From [Mycoplasma] phocae (lineage in GTDB: Bacteria; Bacillota_I; Bacilli_A; Mycoplasmatales; Metamycoplasmataceae): a stretch of 64,000 nt of DNA. Shown here one piece after another: positions 1-10,020 of this stretch. The stretch covers positions 1 through 64,000 of the forward strand of contig NZ_CP029295.1 of assembly GCF_003332325.1 (NCBI RefSeq), given 5' to 3'. The notes under the pieces were generated by a model. It searched no databases, was not told the DNA's origin, and saw nothing but the letters and a program-made list of their open reading frames with translations. Each line of letters starts with the position of its first letter. Position 1 is the first letter of the stretch. Made by a program: the position numbers and the translations under genes.

Positions 1-195
1 ATTTTTTCTATTGAAATCACTTTCGGCATCTTGGAAACGTTTTAATTCTGCATTTTTAGAATAGTTTTTAATTTCTCTTCTGATATTATTATTTTTAGTT
101 GCATAATATGCTCCATAAACTACCAAAGGAGCTGCTAATAATACACCAGCTCCAGCAATTAATGAACCAATTACGATTTTAGACTTTTTTGTCAT
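1..195 (-). CDS. N-terminus of an exported or membrane protein (partial)
   Basis: Only the first 65 codons lie in the window. The ATG at 195 follows an AAAGGAA ribosome binding site. The protein begins MTKKSKIVIGSLIAGAG and has one hydrophobic segment at about residues 6-28. A charged, probably helical stretch rich in Lys, Arg, Glu and Asn follows. There is no lipobox cysteine, so it looks like a single-pass anchored protein or one with an uncleaved signal. It is transcribed away from dnaA. I do not recognise the family, and the rest lies outside the window. Confidence 0.75.
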   Translation of the reverse strand, partial: MTKKSKIVIGSLIAGAGVLLAAPLVVYGAYYATKNNNIRREIKNYSKNAELKRFQDAESDFNRKN

Positions 196-492
196 TTTAT
201 TCCTTTCATTTTAGTGGTTTGAAACCATTATTATATGTATAGTACAAACATATATAATATTATATAATTTAATACCTTATATTAGCTGATATTAAGACGT
301 TCATTATTAAAAAAAATTAAAATTTTATTTATATTTAATTAAAAATATGATTTTGAAGTCCGAAATATTCAAAAAATTTATTCATTATTATTCTAATAAT
401 CAATTCTAATAAAGAAATGTTAATAAATTATTTGTGACTAAAAATCATTCTAATTAACTAAATAATTTAAATTTTAAATATAATTACAATAT
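196..492. other. Putative origin of replication (oriC) and divergent promoter region
   Basis: This 297-base, extremely AT-rich spacer separates dnaA from a divergent gene, the usual oriC position in Mollicutes. Only one degenerate DnaA-box-like site is visible: TGTTAATAA at about 424-432, whose complement TTATTAACA differs from TTATCCACA at two bases. No cluster of perfect boxes is seen. A TGGTTT-G-AAACCA palindrome lies at 215-227. The oriC call rests mainly on position beside dnaA and dnaN. Confidence 0.5.
479..484 (+). promoter_or_regulatory. -10 element of dnaA, suggesting a leaderless mRNA
   Basis: A perfect TATAAT ends nine bases before the dnaA ATG at 493. Transcription would start at about 490-493, leaving no room for a Shine-Dalgarno site, and none is present. 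A leaderless or near-leaderless transcript is inferred. Confidence 0.5.
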
Positions 493-1863
493 ATGAAGAC
501 ATCTAAAGATTTACAAACTGATCTTAAAGTTAATAATATTTCATTTCAAAATGAATTGAAAAATAATTCTAGCGATCCTTTTATTTATAATCAAATTCTA
601 TCAAATATTCACATTGTACATGAGCAAGATGATAATGTTTATTTGTTATGCCCTGAAAGTTTATCATTATACATCAAATCATCACATAATACAAATGTAT
701 CTCGGGCAATTAGAAATGTATACGAAAGGGCAGTTAACGTAATTTTTATTACTAACTTAAATGAGCTAAATTCACTAAATATTGTTAAAAATAATCAAGA
801 CCAGGTTTTAAAAAATAAAAAATTATCCAATGACATAAAGCATGATTTAACTTTTGAAAATTATGCTGTTGGTAAATTTAATCAAATTGTACTAAAGGCA
901 GCCAAAGCAATATGCGAAAATACAAAAATTATTTATTCTCCACTATTTATACATTCACCAAGTGGTCTTGGGAAAACCCATCTACTTCATGCGATTGGAA
1001 ATGAATTAAAAAAAACCAACCGTTCATGTTTGTATATTAACCCCGACTTATTTACTCGGCAATTAGTTGAACAACTCAAATTAAAAAATCATGCTCAAAT
1101 AAACAAAATTGTCGATGAGGTTACTAATTATGATTGTTTAATGTTTGATGATGTTCAACAGTATGGAAATAAAGAGAATACCTTAAATGTCTTATTTAAT
1201 ATTATTAACACAATGATAACTAATCGGAAACAGATAATAATTTGTGGTGATAAAAAACCTAATGATTTAGGAGGATTTGAACAAAGATTTATTACTAGAT
1301 TTAATGGTGGATTAACTCTTGAAATTGCTGTGCCAGACATTGAAGATGTCATCAATATTTTAAAATTTAAGTTAAAAGAAAATAATATTAATCCTGAGCT
1401 TTGAGAAGATGAAAGTTTACGATTTATTGCTAGAAATTTTTCTAATTCAATTCGAAGTATTGAAGGAGCAATTAATCGGATAAAATTATTTTCAGAAGGT
1501 GACGATTACTTCACTTATGATCTAAGAACAATGAAAAGTATTTTTCATAACGTTACTCAAATTAAAGAAAATATTACTCCAGAGAGAATTATTGATGTAG
1601 TAAGTAAATATTACAAGATTGATAGAAGAAAAATTACTAGCAATTCTCGAAAAGAAAATATTGTTATTGCTCGAAGAATTGCCGTTTATCTGATTAAAAA
1701 CAATTTTAGTTATACTTTAAAAGATATTGGTAAAATGGTAGGCAATCAATCACATTCAACAGTTATTGTTTCGATTCATTGGATTGATAAAAATATTAAG
1801 ATTAACCCAACACTAAAACTTGCAATTGAAAAAATAAAAGAAAATTTACGAATGATTATATAA
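493..1863 (+). CDS. dnaA: Chromosomal replication initiator DnaA
   Basis: DnaA is the AAA+ ATPase that binds DnaA boxes and opens oriC. The 456-residue protein has a variable N-terminal domain, then a P-loop read as SPSGLGKTHLL at about 155-165, where Ser replaces the usual first Gly. Walker B (CLMFDDVQ) is at about 215-222. The C-terminal DNA-binding helix carries the DnaA signature as GNQSHSTVIVS near residue 420. One TGA at about 1402 must be Trp, since the reading frame continues straight into domain IV. The length fits the family. dnaN follows after 14 bases. Confidence 0.97.
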
Positions 1864-1877
1864 ATTAAGGAGAAGAT

Positions 1878-2975
1878 ATGGAATTAAAAATAAATAAATT
1901 AATCTTAGACGCAGCTATTGAGAGAGTAGCAAAAGCAATTGATCCTAACCCATTTATCCCGGTAATGAAGGGTGTTTTGATTAAAGCTGAAGATGGCAAA
2001 ATTGTCTTAATCGGTTCTAATGGCGAAATTAGTATTAAACACGAAATTCAGGCAAGCATTAATGCCGAAATTATTACTCCAGGAATTATTTTAGTTGAGC
2101 TAGGAATTTTTAAAAATATTATTAAACGTTTAGATGGTGATTTGTTACTAAAAGCTGATGAAAAGAACTTGGAAATAAGTACCAAAAATGATAATTATCG
2201 TTTGAATTTATATTCAACATATGATTATCCGGAAATTGATTTTACAATTTATGGTGAAAAAATTTCAATTAATTGAGATGAATTAAAATCCTTAGCTAAA
2301 GACGTTATTTTTGCTGCTTCAACTAATGAAATGAATTTAATTTTATGCTGCATTAATATTTCAGCACAAAATGGTATGTTGAAATTCTTAACAACTGACC
2401 GCTACCGTTATGCTGAAGAGAAAAAACCAATTGCGGAAGATGTTGATTTTAATATCTCGATTTTAGCTAAAAACATTCGTGATATTCTTAATTTTGAATA
2501 CAACGGTAAGGTTACACTGAATATTTCAGATCAAAAAATTCTATTTGAAATGGATGGGACAATTATTCAATCTAAAGTAATTGACCAAGTTTATCAAGAT
2601 GTTTCGAAAATTATTCCTAAAGAATTTGAAAATGAAATAAAAATTTCAAAAAAAGAGTTAAGTAGCTTACTAAATAAAGCTTCAGTTATTATTACTGAAA
2701 ATTACAATAAAATTAAATTGCATGTTACTCGTGATGTGCTAACAATTTTATCTACACGTGATGAAGTGGCGAATGCGGAAGTTAAAACTCAAAATTTTAA
2801 ATATGACGGTGATGATTTGAAATTAGCACTAAATAGTCGATTTCTAAAAGAAGCAATTTCAGTTTATGATGAAGATTTAAGAATTCTATTAACTAAAGAC
2901 AGAATGCGTATTGTTATTAAATCTGATACTAAACCTAATGTGCTACAATTAATAACTCCACAAAAAGGATTTTAA
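1878..2975 (+). CDS. dnaN: DNA polymerase III beta subunit (sliding clamp)
   Basis: DnaN forms the ring that tethers DNA polymerase III to the template. The protein has 365 residues, matching the family (about 370), and starts MELKINKLILDAAIERVAKA after an AAGGAGA ribosome binding site. One internal TGA (2274-2276) is Trp. The three-domain clamp is supported by the conserved order of segments, including VLIKAEDGKIVLIGSNGE near the start and FLTTDRYRYAEE in the middle. It lies directly behind dnaA, probably in one operon, as in most Firmicutes and Mollicutes. Confidence 0.95.
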
Positions 2976-2976
2976 T

Positions 2977-3189
2977 ATGCAAGTTGAAATAAAAGAAGAA
3001 TTTATCAAATTAAGCCAATTTCTAAAAATGATTGATGTTTGTCCAACTGGGGGTATGGCTAAATATTTTGTGAAAGTTCATAAAATATTAATTAATGATA
3101 GAGAACCAGATGGTCGTAATGCAAAAATTAGGGTTGGTGATACTGTTTGAGTAGATGACAATGTTTATCAAATAGTAGCGAAAAAATAA
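2977..3189 (+). CDS. S4-domain RNA-binding protein (YaaA/RqcP-like)
   Basis: This 70-residue ORF begins one base after the dnaN stop; the AAAGGA in the end of dnaN can serve as its ribosome binding site. It reads FIKLSQFLKMIDVCPTGGMA, then ILINDREPDGRNAKIRVGDTV, the typical S4 fold with a Gly-rich turn and a closing basic strand. In Bacillus an S4 protein (yaaA) sits in the same place after dnaN. A role in RNA or ribosome binding is inferred from the family. One TGA encodes Trp. Confidence 0.85.
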
Positions 3190-3268
3190 AAAAAATAAAA
3201 ATCAATAAATTTAATATAAAATATTAAGAATACTAATTTTAAAATATAATAATTGAAAAGGAGTGAAT

Positions 3269-3466
3269 ATGCCAGGAAGAGATCAATTAACTAATCAAAA
3301 ACCTTTAAGTGGAAACAAAAGATCACATGCTCTAAATACTTCAAAAAGAACATTTGACTTAAATTTACAAAAGGTAACCGTTTTAAATGAAAATGGATCT
3401 AAAAAAAGAGTTCGTGTAACTGCAAAAACAGCTAGAACCTTAAAAAAATATGGATTAGTAGCATAA
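3269..3466 (+). CDS. rpmB: 50S ribosomal protein L28
   Basis: L28 is a small basic protein of the large ribosomal subunit. The sequence has the family core GNKRSHALNTSKRTFDLNLQ and the C-terminal RVRVTAKTARTLKKYG. I chose the ATG at 3269, giving 65 residues, because AAGGAG at 3257-3262 is correctly spaced for it. A GTG at 3263 would overlap that ribosome binding site. The N-terminus (PGRDQLTNQKPLSGN) lacks the CxxC-type cysteines of zinc-binding L28 forms. It converges on rsmA. Confidence 0.93.
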   Translation: MPGRDQLTNQKPLSGNKRSHALNTSKRTFDLNLQKVTVLNENGSKKRVRVTAKTARTLKKYGLVA

Positions 3467-3485
3467 TTTATTTACTATGATTAAT

Positions 3486-3508
3486 TTGCCTTAAGCGGGC
3501 ATTTTTTT
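3486..3508 (+). terminator. Weak terminator of rpmB, overlapping the 3' end of rsmA
   Basis: TGCC and GGCA pair across a seven-base loop and are followed by a run of T. The stem is short, and the element covers the rsmA stop codon. Confidence 0.35.
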
Positions 3509-4282
3509 ATTCTCTAAAATCGTAAATAACTCTAGAATTGTTTGTTTATTAAGATTTTCAGCTCGAATTGCTATGTTTAAATTTAATTTTGACAAAGCTG
3601 CTAAAATTGCGTCTTTGGAATAATGATTTAGCAAATTATTCAATAAAGTTTTTCTTTTAAATTGAAAGCAAATAGCAACAAATTTAATAATTTGATCTTT
3701 GTTGATATTAATAAAATCATTTTTATGGTAAAAATTTAATTTAATTACTGCTGAATTTACTTTTGGCGCTGGATTAAATTGTTGTGCGTCAACATCTAAA
3801 ATTTTTTCTACATTACTAAAAATTTGAAATGTTGCTGATAATTTTCCATAAACCTTAGATAAGGGCAATGCCACTAATCTTTCAGCTACTTCTTTTTGAA
3901 CCATTAACGTTGCTGAATCTACTATTAAATGATTTTCTAAAATTTTAAATAATATTGGTGAAGTAATATTGTATGGAATATTACCAATAATAGTAATATT
4001 TTTAGCTGCTATTTCTTGAAAATTAGCTGCTAAAAAATCCTTGTTTAAAATTTTGACATTGTTAGGATAATTTTTAGTCTGTAAATATTCATATAATCTA
4101 GGGTCAAGTTCATATGCAACTAATGTTTTAACTTTTTGTGCCAAAATATCAGTTAGAGCGCCTTGCCCTGGACCGATTTCAATAACATCTTTTTCTTCGA
4201 TATTGGCCACATTAACAATTGACTTTTGAATTTCTTGATTAATTAAGAAATTTTGTCCAAATGATTTTTTTGCTTGAATCAT
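3491..4282 (-). CDS. rsmA: 16S rRNA dimethyladenosine transferase RsmA (KsgA)
   Basis: RsmA dimethylates two adjacent adenosines near the 3' end of 16S rRNA. The 263-residue protein starts MIQAKKSFGQNFLINQ, the family's conserved N-terminus. It has the SAM-binding motif EIGPGQGALT (about residues 36-45) and the catalytic NIPYNIT motif (about 101-107). It is the last gene of the reverse operon mtnN-tatD-rsmA; its ATG lies two bases beyond the tatD stop, implying coupled translation. Nothing is missing. Confidence 0.96.
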   Translation of the reverse strand: MIQAKKSFGQNFLINQEIQKSIVNVANIEEKDVIEIGPGQGALTDILAQKVKTLVAYELDPRLYEYLQTKNYPNNVKILNKDFLAANFQEIAAKNITIIGNIPYNITSPILFKILENHLIVDSATLMVQKEVAERLVALPLSKVYGKLSATFQIFSNVEKILDVDAQQFNPAPKVNSAVIKLNFYHKNDFININKDQIIKFVAICFQFKRKTLLNNLLNHYSKDAILAALSKLNLNIAIRAENLNKQTILELFTILENKKMPA

Positions 4283-4284
4283 AA

Positions 4285-5046
4285 TTAAATTTTAAATACC
4301 TTTTTAACGTTGGATTGAATTTGTTTCACTAGTGTTTCTTCGGAAATATTTTTTAAATTAGCAATATATTGATAAGTATACATTACATATGGACTAATAT
4401 TAGCCTTACCTCGCATTGGTGTTGGTGCTAAATAAGGAGTATCAGTTTCACAAAAAATTCTATCAATTGGAATTAATTTGACTGCCTCCTGTAGTTGTTT
4501 AGCATTTTTGAAAGTTACAACTCCACTAATTGAAAAATAAAAGTTTTTATGCTTCAAACATTTTTTTGTAAAATCCTCATCCCCACTAAATGAATGAAAA
4601 ATAAAGCGTACATCTTGATATTGAGGTTGGCTGATAATTTCATATGCGTCTTCTAAAGCATCACGAATATGTAACATTGCAACAAGGTCATATTTTTTTG
4701 CTATTTCTAATTGTGAAATAAAACTAATTTTTTGAATTTCTTCACTTGGACTATTATCATAATGGTAATCTAGACCAATCTCGCCAATTGCCACGACATC
4801 AGCAGTTAAAATTCTTTCAATAAATTCACCATCGCTTTTTCCTTGACTAAGTGTTGGATGAATGCCAATAATTGGATATAAATAATTCTCCTTTTGACAC
4901 AATTCTAGAAGTTCAACAGAATCTTCACGTGATGTGCCGCAGATAAATAATTTTTCCATATTATTTTTATGTCATTCAATAACAGTCTGATGTGGATTAG
5001 CGTAATATTCAGTAAAAGGGTGTGTATGAATGTCGATGTATTTCAT
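4285..5046 (-). CDS. tatD: TatD-family metal-dependent hydrolase
   Basis: TatD-family enzymes are TIM-barrel metallohydrolases, described as DNases. The protein has 253 residues from the ATG at 5046, which overlaps the mtnN stop by one base (TAATG). Metal ligands are visible: the HTH pair at residues 7 and 9, Glu in AIGEIGLDYH, His in LHIRD and FHSFSG, and Asp in ETDTPYL. A TGA near residue 26 is Trp; starting after it would lose the essential HxH. It sits between mtnN and rsmA, a common bacterial arrangement with rsmA. Confidence 0.92.
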
Positions 5047-5738
5047 TATTTACTCTTTTCCATTTCTAAAATTTTTATCAATGTTTCAGCTAATGATGTT
5101 TGTCAAATCTTTTGCTTTTCGCGATAATCTAAAGGATTTTGTTTTTTAATGACATCTGAGATAACTTTAATGGCTACAAATTTTTTATTAAATGCTGTGG
5201 CTGTTTGTCCATAAGCTGCACATTCCATATCAACAAGATAATAATCTTTTTTAAAATTGTTTTCAACAATATCAATATCTCCTACCATGGCAAATCTATC
5301 AGCCGTAGCACAGCTACCTTCTTTGAGATTTAGATTTTTATAAGGTTTATAGTTAGTTTTATAATAAACTGGTAAATTAGGTAATTGTCCAAGTTCATAA
5401 TTTGGTAGCGCTGTAATGTCAACATCATAATAGTTAGTTTTTTTTATCAAGAAAACTTCACCAATTTCACCATTAAATGTTGCTCCAGCTGGACCGCAAT
5501 TAATGATCATTTTAATTCTTCTTTTAAAATTAGAAATAATGTATGATAAAAATAAAGCGGTGTTAACTTTTCCAACGCCAGTAAAAGCAACAAGAAAATT
5601 TTTATCCTTGTATTGATATTCGCTAATTTTTTGAAAATCAGTTTTTGTAATTAATTTATGCTCTTTGATTTTTTTAATTTGATTATTTTCAAGAAAAATT
5701 TTTGCTTCCATTTTTTCTGCAAAACTAAACAATATCAT
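5046..5738 (-). CDS. mtnN: 5'-methylthioadenosine/S-adenosylhomocysteine nucleosidase
   Basis: This enzyme cleaves adenine from methylthioadenosine and S-adenosylhomocysteine, recycling SAM by-products. The protein has 230 residues, including a TGA-encoded Trp near the C-terminus. Family marks include a catalytic Glu near residue 11 (AEKMEAKIF), GPAGATFNGEIGEV, the substrate-binding VDMECAAYGQTA and a catalytic Asp in IKVISDVI. It is the first gene of the reverse operon, and its stop overlaps the tatD start. Its product would relieve inhibition of SAM-dependent enzymes such as the downstream RsmA. Confidence 0.9.
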
Positions 5739-5863
5739 AAATGATGCCTCAATTTCCTATTTCATATAATGAAAATATCTATATTATTTTTAAATAAATT
5801 ATATATTTTAAAAATTATTACAAAAAAAATTATTTTTTATTTCACAAATTTTTAAAATAATAT

Positions 5864-5869
5864 TATAAT
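5864..5869 (+). promoter_or_regulatory. -10 element of the tRNA-Leu/tRNA-Lys operon
   Basis: A perfect TATAAT lies 26 bases before the first tRNA, in a 150-base AT-rich spacer between divergent mtnN and the tRNAs. Confidence 0.6.
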
Positions 5870-5894
5870 AATAAAGCATTAATTAAGACACCTT

Positions 5895-5981
5895 GCCCAG
5901 GTGGCGGAATGGTAGACGCTACGGACTTAAAATCCGTTGGCTGTAATGGCCGTGCTGGTTCAAGTCCAGTTCTGGGCACCA
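5895..5981 (+). tRNA. tRNA-Leu (anticodon TAA)
   Basis: This 87-base class II tRNA has a GCCCAGG/TCTGGGC acceptor stem, an anticodon loop ACTTAAAATC with TAA, a long variable arm (CTGTAATGGCCGTG region), a GTTCAAGTCC T-loop and an encoded CCA end. TAA reads TTA/TTG leucine codons, the dominant leucine codons here. Confidence 0.97.
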
Positions 5982-5984
5982 GAT

Positions 5985-6060
5985 GCGCCCTTAGCTCAGA
6001 AGGTAGAGCAAATGGCTTTTAACCATTGGGTCAGAGGTTCGAATCCTCTAGGGCGTACCA
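5985..6060 (+). tRNA. tRNA-Lys (anticodon TTT)
   Basis: This 76-base tRNA has the acceptor stem GCGCCCT/AGGGCGT, a D-arm GCTCAGAAGGTAGAGC, the anticodon loop CTTTTAA, the T-loop GGTTCGAATCC and an encoded CCA. It lies three bases after tRNA-Leu and is surely cotranscribed. Confidence 0.97.
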
Positions 6061-6077
6061 TTTGTAAAATTCACCGA

Positions 6078-6107
6078 AATAACCAATAAAGTTTTGGTTA
6101 TTTTTTT
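6078..6107 (+). terminator. Terminator of the tRNA operon
   Basis: AATAACCAA and TTGGTTATT form a nine-pair stem with a seven-base loop, followed by a T run. Confidence 0.8.
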
Positions 6108-6198
6108 ATTTAAATTAGTTCAAACAATAAACGCAGTAATAACTTATAATTAAAATGTTAAAAATCTTATTAATTAAATAATACAAGGAGATCAAATT

Positions 6199-6615
6199 AT
6201 GTTTAAAAAATTCGATATTCGATTAGCTCTTAAAAAAATTTTTATAACTTCCGCTATGCTTATGGTGTACTTTTTTGGATTTTTGTGTTTTTCAATTGCA
6301 TTCGCTATAATTACAGAAAAATCTTCAGTTGAACCTAATAACAAAATGTTATTTTACTTAACTTTTTTATTTGTCCTAATTGTCATTGCTATTATTGCCA
6401 TGTGGTATTACATCTATGGAATTAAAATAGCAAACGCATTTAAAGATAAGAAGTCAAAATTATTATTTACTATAGCATTTATTCTTTTTCCAATTGGATT
6501 TTTCTTTTCTCTACCAGCTTGAGCAAGATTGAAGAAAATGGCGAAACACAATAAATTTCAATATGTAAATAATCAACAAAATAATAATCATTATAATATG
6601 TCAAATTCAATTTAA
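6199..6615 (+). CDS. Small multi-pass membrane protein, unknown function
   Basis: The ORF encodes 138 residues with AAGGAG ahead of the ATG. About three transmembrane segments are visible, at roughly residues 15-38, 50-73 and 88-106, followed by a polar tail rich in Asn and Gln (NNQQNNNHYN). A TGA after LPA must be Trp, because the charged tail WARLKKMAKHNK continues without a break. The layout resembles the three-to-four-pass proteins at 7409 and 28905, but I cannot show homology. It has its own terminator. Function unknown. Confidence 0.75.
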
Positions 6616-6644
6616 GATTCTAAGATTTAACTTTTGTTAAAATG

Positions 6645-6676
6645 AAAGTTCAAGCACAACCACGCTTGAACTTTTT
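6645..6676 (+). terminator. Terminator after the small membrane protein
   Basis: An 11-pair stem (AAAGTTCAAGC/GCTTGAACTTT) with an eight-base loop, followed by T residues. Confidence 0.85.
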
Positions 6677-7408
6677 AAACAAAAAAACTTTGTCGCATTA
6701 ATCACATAATATGTAATTTAGTTTTTCTAAGTAAGAAAACTTAATTTAGTGAAAATGCATAAGAGACAATAATGATTGTCCTTTTTAGTAGTTGGCAAAT
6801 TGGATGATATAAGTTAAATGATTATCATCACTCTAGATTTTTTCGTTTATTATATTATTTTTATTTTAAAGATAAAATGAAGAAATTAGATGCTTAAGTT
6901 TTTCTGCTCGTTTTATTAGAAAATATTTTCAATGTATTCAAACAAATGATCATTTGATAGTGGATATAAAAGTTTTTTCTAAAGTTATTTTAACAGTTGT
7001 AACTATGAAAAATTCAAAATAAGGAATTGATCTAAATAAAAAAAGTGTCAGCATTTTACATAGAAGTAAATTAGAAAATGCATTTTTTGATACAAAAGTA
7101 GTAATATTTAAAAAAGGTAACAGCATATATTATCAACTTAATAGAGTTTGAGTAATTAAGGAAATATAATTAAATTAGCAATAAGTTGATTTGTTTAATT
7201 AGCAACTTGTGCATAAACGAACATAAGATTAAAAATTTTACTTGCAATTATATAATGAAAAAAGGAAATTATAGTTGAAACAAAAACAGCTATGAAAATG
7301 TAAAATATATAAAACACAAAATAAAAAATAGTAATTATTATCATTATAAATAAAAATTTTAGTGGTTATGATGATAAAGGTTACAATTTAGCACACACAT
7401 ATAGATAG
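6677..7408. other. Non-coding, decayed stretch
   Basis: No ORF of credible length, no tRNA and no clear repeat is seen in these 730 bases. Short open fragments in all frames are broken by TAA and TAG. Its position between a membrane-protein gene and a start-less paralogue pseudogene suggests old gene debris. Confidence 0.5.
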
Positions 7409-7964
7409 GAAAAGATTAATAAAAAAAATAATAAGATAACCAATATTGTTTCAGGATTTTTAATCGTAATAGGATTAGCATTATTTGCTTTAATTGCCAT
7501 ATTTTTAGTCCCAAAATATGCTAAGGAAACTGCTAGTAATTTCGAGAAATATCGAGATATTTATTTATCATATGTTATAGTTATTTTAATAATTTCGCCA
7601 CTTTTAATCAATTTTGGGATACTTCTAAAATTAGTAAAAAAATGAGAAATTAAAATTGTCAAAAATAGCAAACATCATTACCTTAGTTATAATGATTTTA
7701 GTGATGATAATTCCTGCATGATTGTATGTAAGTGCTATTGTTGGTATATCTAATTCTGACCCATTTATACTTTTTCCCAGAAAAGAAAACTTTAATGATT
7801 TAGATAAACACATCATAGTAATGAATAAAAATTTAAACTCATACAAATTTAATTTTGTTCATTTAACACTATTTATTGGAACATTTTTCTACGTGACTTC
7901 ATTTATTTGAATTCCAATAACTTCAATAAATATTCATAGAATTAATAAAATGAAACATAATTAA
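7409..7964 (+). pseudogene. Frameshifted membrane-protein pseudogene, paralogue of the gene at 28905-29447
   Basis: Two frames together rebuild a protein colinear with the intact gene at 28905-29447. The first half (SGFLIVIGLALFALIAIFLV, later LIISPLLINFGILLKLVKK) matches its first two membrane segments. The second half (EKLKLSKIANIITLVIMI and GTFFYVTSFIWIPITSINIH) matches its EKLKNSKVANVITLIIMI and GTFYYVTSIFWISVTSVNIN. The frame change falls at a seven-A run at 7636-7642. The start codon is also lost: an in-frame TAG sits at 7406 with no ATG after it. It is best read as a dead duplicate. A repeat-family terminator follows. Confidence 0.75.
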
Positions 7965-8016
7965 TTTAAAAAAGAAATCTTCACTTTAAAAATTGATAAA
8001 TTAGGTTACATAATTT

Positions 8017-8330
8017 AAACACTCCAAGATAAGGAGTGTTTTTATACTAAAACAATTTTATTTACTTTTCTCATTAATTGCAAAAAGTGGCTTTGTAATT
8101 GCTTCAATTTAGTTTATTATCAATAATTGATATAGTTATGAAAAATATTGATCTTATAAAGTTGACAATTTATACTCAAAGATGATATATAAAGAAATAA
8201 ATACATAGGATTTTCTAATTTAAAGAAAATACAAAAAGATTATAAAACTCCACACTATGTTTTCACGCAATGAGGAGTGAGTGTTTAAATTATTTCACCT
8301 AATTTATTGTATTCATGCAGCAAGAAATTT
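8017..8330 (+). repeat. Dispersed degenerate repeat, copy 1 (begins with a terminator hairpin)
   Basis: It begins with AAACACTCC-loop-GGAGTGTTT (8017-8041) and a T run, then a tail related to those at 27700, 28680 and 59419. Shared landmarks are the ACAATTTT after the hairpin, TTTAGTTTATTATC with an ATCGATA-like site, TATGAAAAAT, and at the 3' end a TTATAA...ACTCCAC...TATGTTTTCA...GCAATG block near 8240-8280 that is echoed at 59790 and 61320. It probably terminates transcription from the pseudogene upstream. Confidence 0.6.
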
Positions 8331-8337
8331 AAAATCA

Positions 8338-10017
8338 CTACACAAATAATTTTTTTAGAAAAATATGGTGATAATTGCCCTTAAATTTTATTCGAATCAA
8401 ATATGTTACTAAGTTAATCATTGCTATGATAATGAACCCGATTCACAAATATGGGGCAATATCATTAATTTCTTTAACACGACTTAATTGTGTTGCTTCA
8501 CCTAAAAGTGAAGCACCATATAGTCCATAAGTAATAAAATTTCTAATTGTTTTTTCAAGTTCAAAGCTAAAAAAGGTAATGAAGTCTAGCTTAATTGAAG
8601 GCATAATAAAATTATTAAATATTTTGATTTTACTATATCCACGAATTCTTAAATTTTCAATTTTACTTTGATCAATTTTACGAATTGAACTTTCAAGATT
8701 ACGAGTCATTGAAGCAGCACCATGAATAGCAAAAGCAATAACAAATGGCGCATATGAATTAATGAATAATGATGAAATAATTAAAAATCAACTAATTGTA
8801 GGAATGGCTCTAACTGCACTATTAGTAAATCTAAAAGTAATTGATGTTTTATTGCCAAAAAGTTGTTTTGTCATAAAAAACATTTTTAGATATGCAATTA
8901 AATAAATTAATAGCAATGATAAAAATGTTAAACAAACTAGTTGCAAAATCATTTGTGCAACACCACCACTAAAGCCCCAAATTACATTTTCTCAGTTAGG
9001 ATGAAAGAAGTTGTTTATATAATTAATTCCGCTTCCAAAATACGCTTTTTCATTAGTTAAACTCGCAATTCCAAAGCCAATAATAACAATGACTGCTACC
9101 ACTAAAAAACCAATAATAATTTTTTTAATATTTTGCTGAGTTGCATATTTTTTTAAATCAACCTTTTGAGTTTTTGAGATGAAAAAAAACCGTTTTAAAG
9201 AAAAATTAATGATTTCAAGTAAAAACAAGAATAATATTAAGACTATTAGCGGAATCATTAATTCTGAGTAGTTAATATTACGAGTGTTGGGATAAATCAA
9301 ATACCCAATGCCCAAAAAACTAAATTCAAATAGAATTGAAGATCATCTTAAATTAGATTCAAACGCTAAAAACATATAGTTTAAAAATTTGATTTTTACT
9401 TGCGGCATAATCTCAATTCAAAAAGCTTTAAACTTTGAACTTTTATTTCTAGTTAGGTGATAGAACATATTAAAATTACTATTTTCAATTGCTTGTGAAA
9501 AATATTCATGTAATCAAATTCAAGTAAATCAAATAAAAATTAACATAATAGCTAATGATTTATCAAACCCAATTTTAAAGAGATAGATAAAGAAAATTTC
9601 TGGAATTAATCTTAAGAAAATAATTGCGATTTTAACCGGTATTACAATATATTTAGAATTCATTTTGTAATTTGAAAAATACGCGCTAATAAACGCGCAA
9701 ATGATGCCAAGGGCGGTTCCTAGAAAAATTATTTTAATACTCTCTCATAAAAATCGAATTGCTAGAATAAATAAGTTCTCATTAAATAATCTACTAAATG
9801 AACTAACATTGAAAAAACTTTTTAAATTATTTTTAAAAATTGCTAAACCATTATTCGAGAAACCAAATCCAATGTAATAAATGGAAAATAGTGAAAATGC
9901 TACTATGAAAAACAAAAGTAGAATTTTTCACCATAAATTAATTGGGCCTTTTAGTTTTATTTCGTGATGATTAATTTCTTCTCTTCATCATCTTTTAGTT
10001 ATTTTTATGTTATTCAT
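8338..10017 (-). CDS. ABC transporter permease, P69/PhnE-like (fused two-domain)
   Basis: The 559-residue polytopic membrane protein carries two copies of an ABC permease module, each with several hydrophobic helices. EAA-loop-like segments are seen in both halves: IMPQVKIKFLNYMFLAFE (about 200) and IRGYSKIKIFNNFIMPSI (about 465). Many TGA Trp codons make it look fragmented. It starts three bases after the stop of the P37 lipoprotein, so the two are cotranscribed. In M. hyorhinis the P37-P29-P69 locus is described as a high-affinity transport system. The substrate here is uncertain (see P37). Confidence 0.85.
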
Positions 10018-10020
10018 GTT

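Noticed and set aside
3263..3268. Upstream GTG start for rpmB
   Set aside because: It overlaps the AAGGAG ribosome binding site, which is correctly spaced for the ATG at 3269.
6677..7408. Possible transposase remnant
   Set aside because: Short translated pieces looked suggestive, but no DDE motif, inverted repeats or frame of useful length could be found.
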